From positions 1 through 5,733 of the forward strand of contig JAJYGL010000018.1 in the NCBI GenBank assembly GCA_021790625.1: 5,733 bases of DNA, given 5' to 3'. The stretch's first letter is position 1, and every line of letters starts with the position of its first letter. The notes beneath the pieces were generated by a model. The model made no database searches. It was not told the origin of the DNA and worked only from the letters and a program-made list of their open reading frames with translations. The stretch comes from Pseudomonadota bacterium. Lineage in GTDB: Bacteria > Pseudomonadota > Gammaproteobacteria > Burkholderiales > Sulfuriferulaceae. The translations under genes and the position numbers were made by a program. Positions 5,475 to 5,733 of this stretch are shown piece by piece.

Positions 5475-5687
5475 ATGGACGCCGTATCAAATCAGAATGA
5501 AGTTTCGATGCGCAGTTTGGCTGATACATTGCCAGACAGCGAACGTCAGCGTTGCGAAGTGTGGACGCGGGTGATGGGTTACCATCGTCCGGTAGCATCG
5601 TTCAATATCGGTAAAAAAGGCGAACATTACGAGCGCCGGTTTTTTCAGGAATGTCCGACAGGGAAACGACATGACGCTCAGCCATGA
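5475..5687 (+). CDS. Stand-alone glycyl radical domain of the anaerobic ribonucleotide reductase (70 aa)
   Basis: The peptide consists of a polar linker (residues 1-25) followed by RCEVWTRVMGYHRP (26-39) and a SFNIGKKGEHYERRFF segment (42-57). This matches the extreme C-terminus of ordinary NrdD proteins, where RVxGY carries the radical glycine (G35 here) and an FNxGKxxEhxxR tail follows. In the family, NrdG plus S-adenosylmethionine abstracts a hydrogen from this glycine, and the radical is passed to the catalytic cysteine. Here the domain is encoded 31 nt downstream of nrdD in a different frame, with its own GGAGAAG ribosome binding site. Its stop overlaps the nrdG ATG by 4 nt. A stand-alone glycyl radical peptide recalls YfiD/GrcA, which replaces the oxygen-damaged domain of pyruvate formate-lyase. 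Alternatives are a recent frameshift or sequencing error that split nrdD, or programmed frameshifting, since the two frames overlap from at least 5373. Confidence 0.87.
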   Translation: MDAVSNQNEVSMRSLADTLPDSERQRCEVWTRVMGYHRPVASFNIGKKGEHYERRFFQECPTGKRHDAQP

Positions 5688-5733
5688 ATCTGCTGCAGAT
5701 AGGCGGACTGGCGCCGTGGTCGAGCATCGATTA
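5684..5733 (+). CDS. nrdG: Anaerobic ribonucleotide reductase activating protein NrdG, N-terminus only
   Basis: Sixteen codons are visible from the ATG at 5684: MNLLQIGGLAPWSSID. The IGGLxPxxxID pattern is typical of the start of NrdG-type radical SAM activases (the TIGR02495-like group). The cluster-binding cysteines lie beyond the window. NrdG uses S-adenosylmethionine and a [4Fe-4S] cluster to place the radical on the reductase glycine. The ATG overlaps the stop of the glycyl radical ORF (ATGA) and has no good ribosome binding site of its own, so it is probably translated by coupling. Position directly after its substrate peptide strongly supports the call despite the short sequence. Confidence 0.85.
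   Translation, partial: MNLLQIGGLAPWSSID

Overview
The window looks like the chromosome of a facultatively anaerobic proteobacterium, most likely a betaproteobacterium. This is judged from moderate GC, proteobacterial-style ribosome binding sites, and the YhcC- and NrdD/NrdG-type sequences. No mobile element, tRNA, rRNA or CRISPR is visible.

It holds two divergent gene blocks separated by about 358 bp (3055-3412). The left block reads leftward as one tightly packed operon: a 2-oxoglutarate/Fe(II) oxygenase (3054-2371), a second divergent oxygenase (2354-1668), a 406-residue protein of the chorismatase/RidA-like fold (1671-451), and the start of a YhcC-type radical SAM protein (443 to the window edge). 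Gaps are 16 nt, a 4-nt ATGA overlap and 7 nt. I do not recognise this operon as a described pathway. The chorismatase-like protein keeps the C-terminal CR..LVEVE signature and, by hand alignment from memory, the Gly and Cys that mark 3-hydroxybenzoate-forming chorismatases. An aromatic product modified by the oxygenases is therefore possible but unproven.

The right block reads rightward and encodes the class III (anaerobic, glycyl radical) ribonucleotide reductase. The large ORF (3413-5443, 676 aa) has the ATP-cone, catalytic barrel and zinc-binding tail but ends before the glycyl radical domain. That domain lies in a separate 70-aa ORF (5475-5687) with its own ribosome binding site. The ORF ends in an ATGA overlap with the start of nrdG, the activase (5684 to the window edge). 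This gives an apparent three-gene reductase, catalytic subunit, radical-carrying peptide and activase, and is the most interesting thing in the window.

The divergent intergenic region holds a NrdR-box-like site close to nrdD, a repeated TATACCTT element close to the oxygenase operon, and a cluster of inverted repeats (3183-3290) that could form a folded RNA. The region thus separates oxygen-requiring enzymes on one side from an oxygen-destroyed enzyme on the other.
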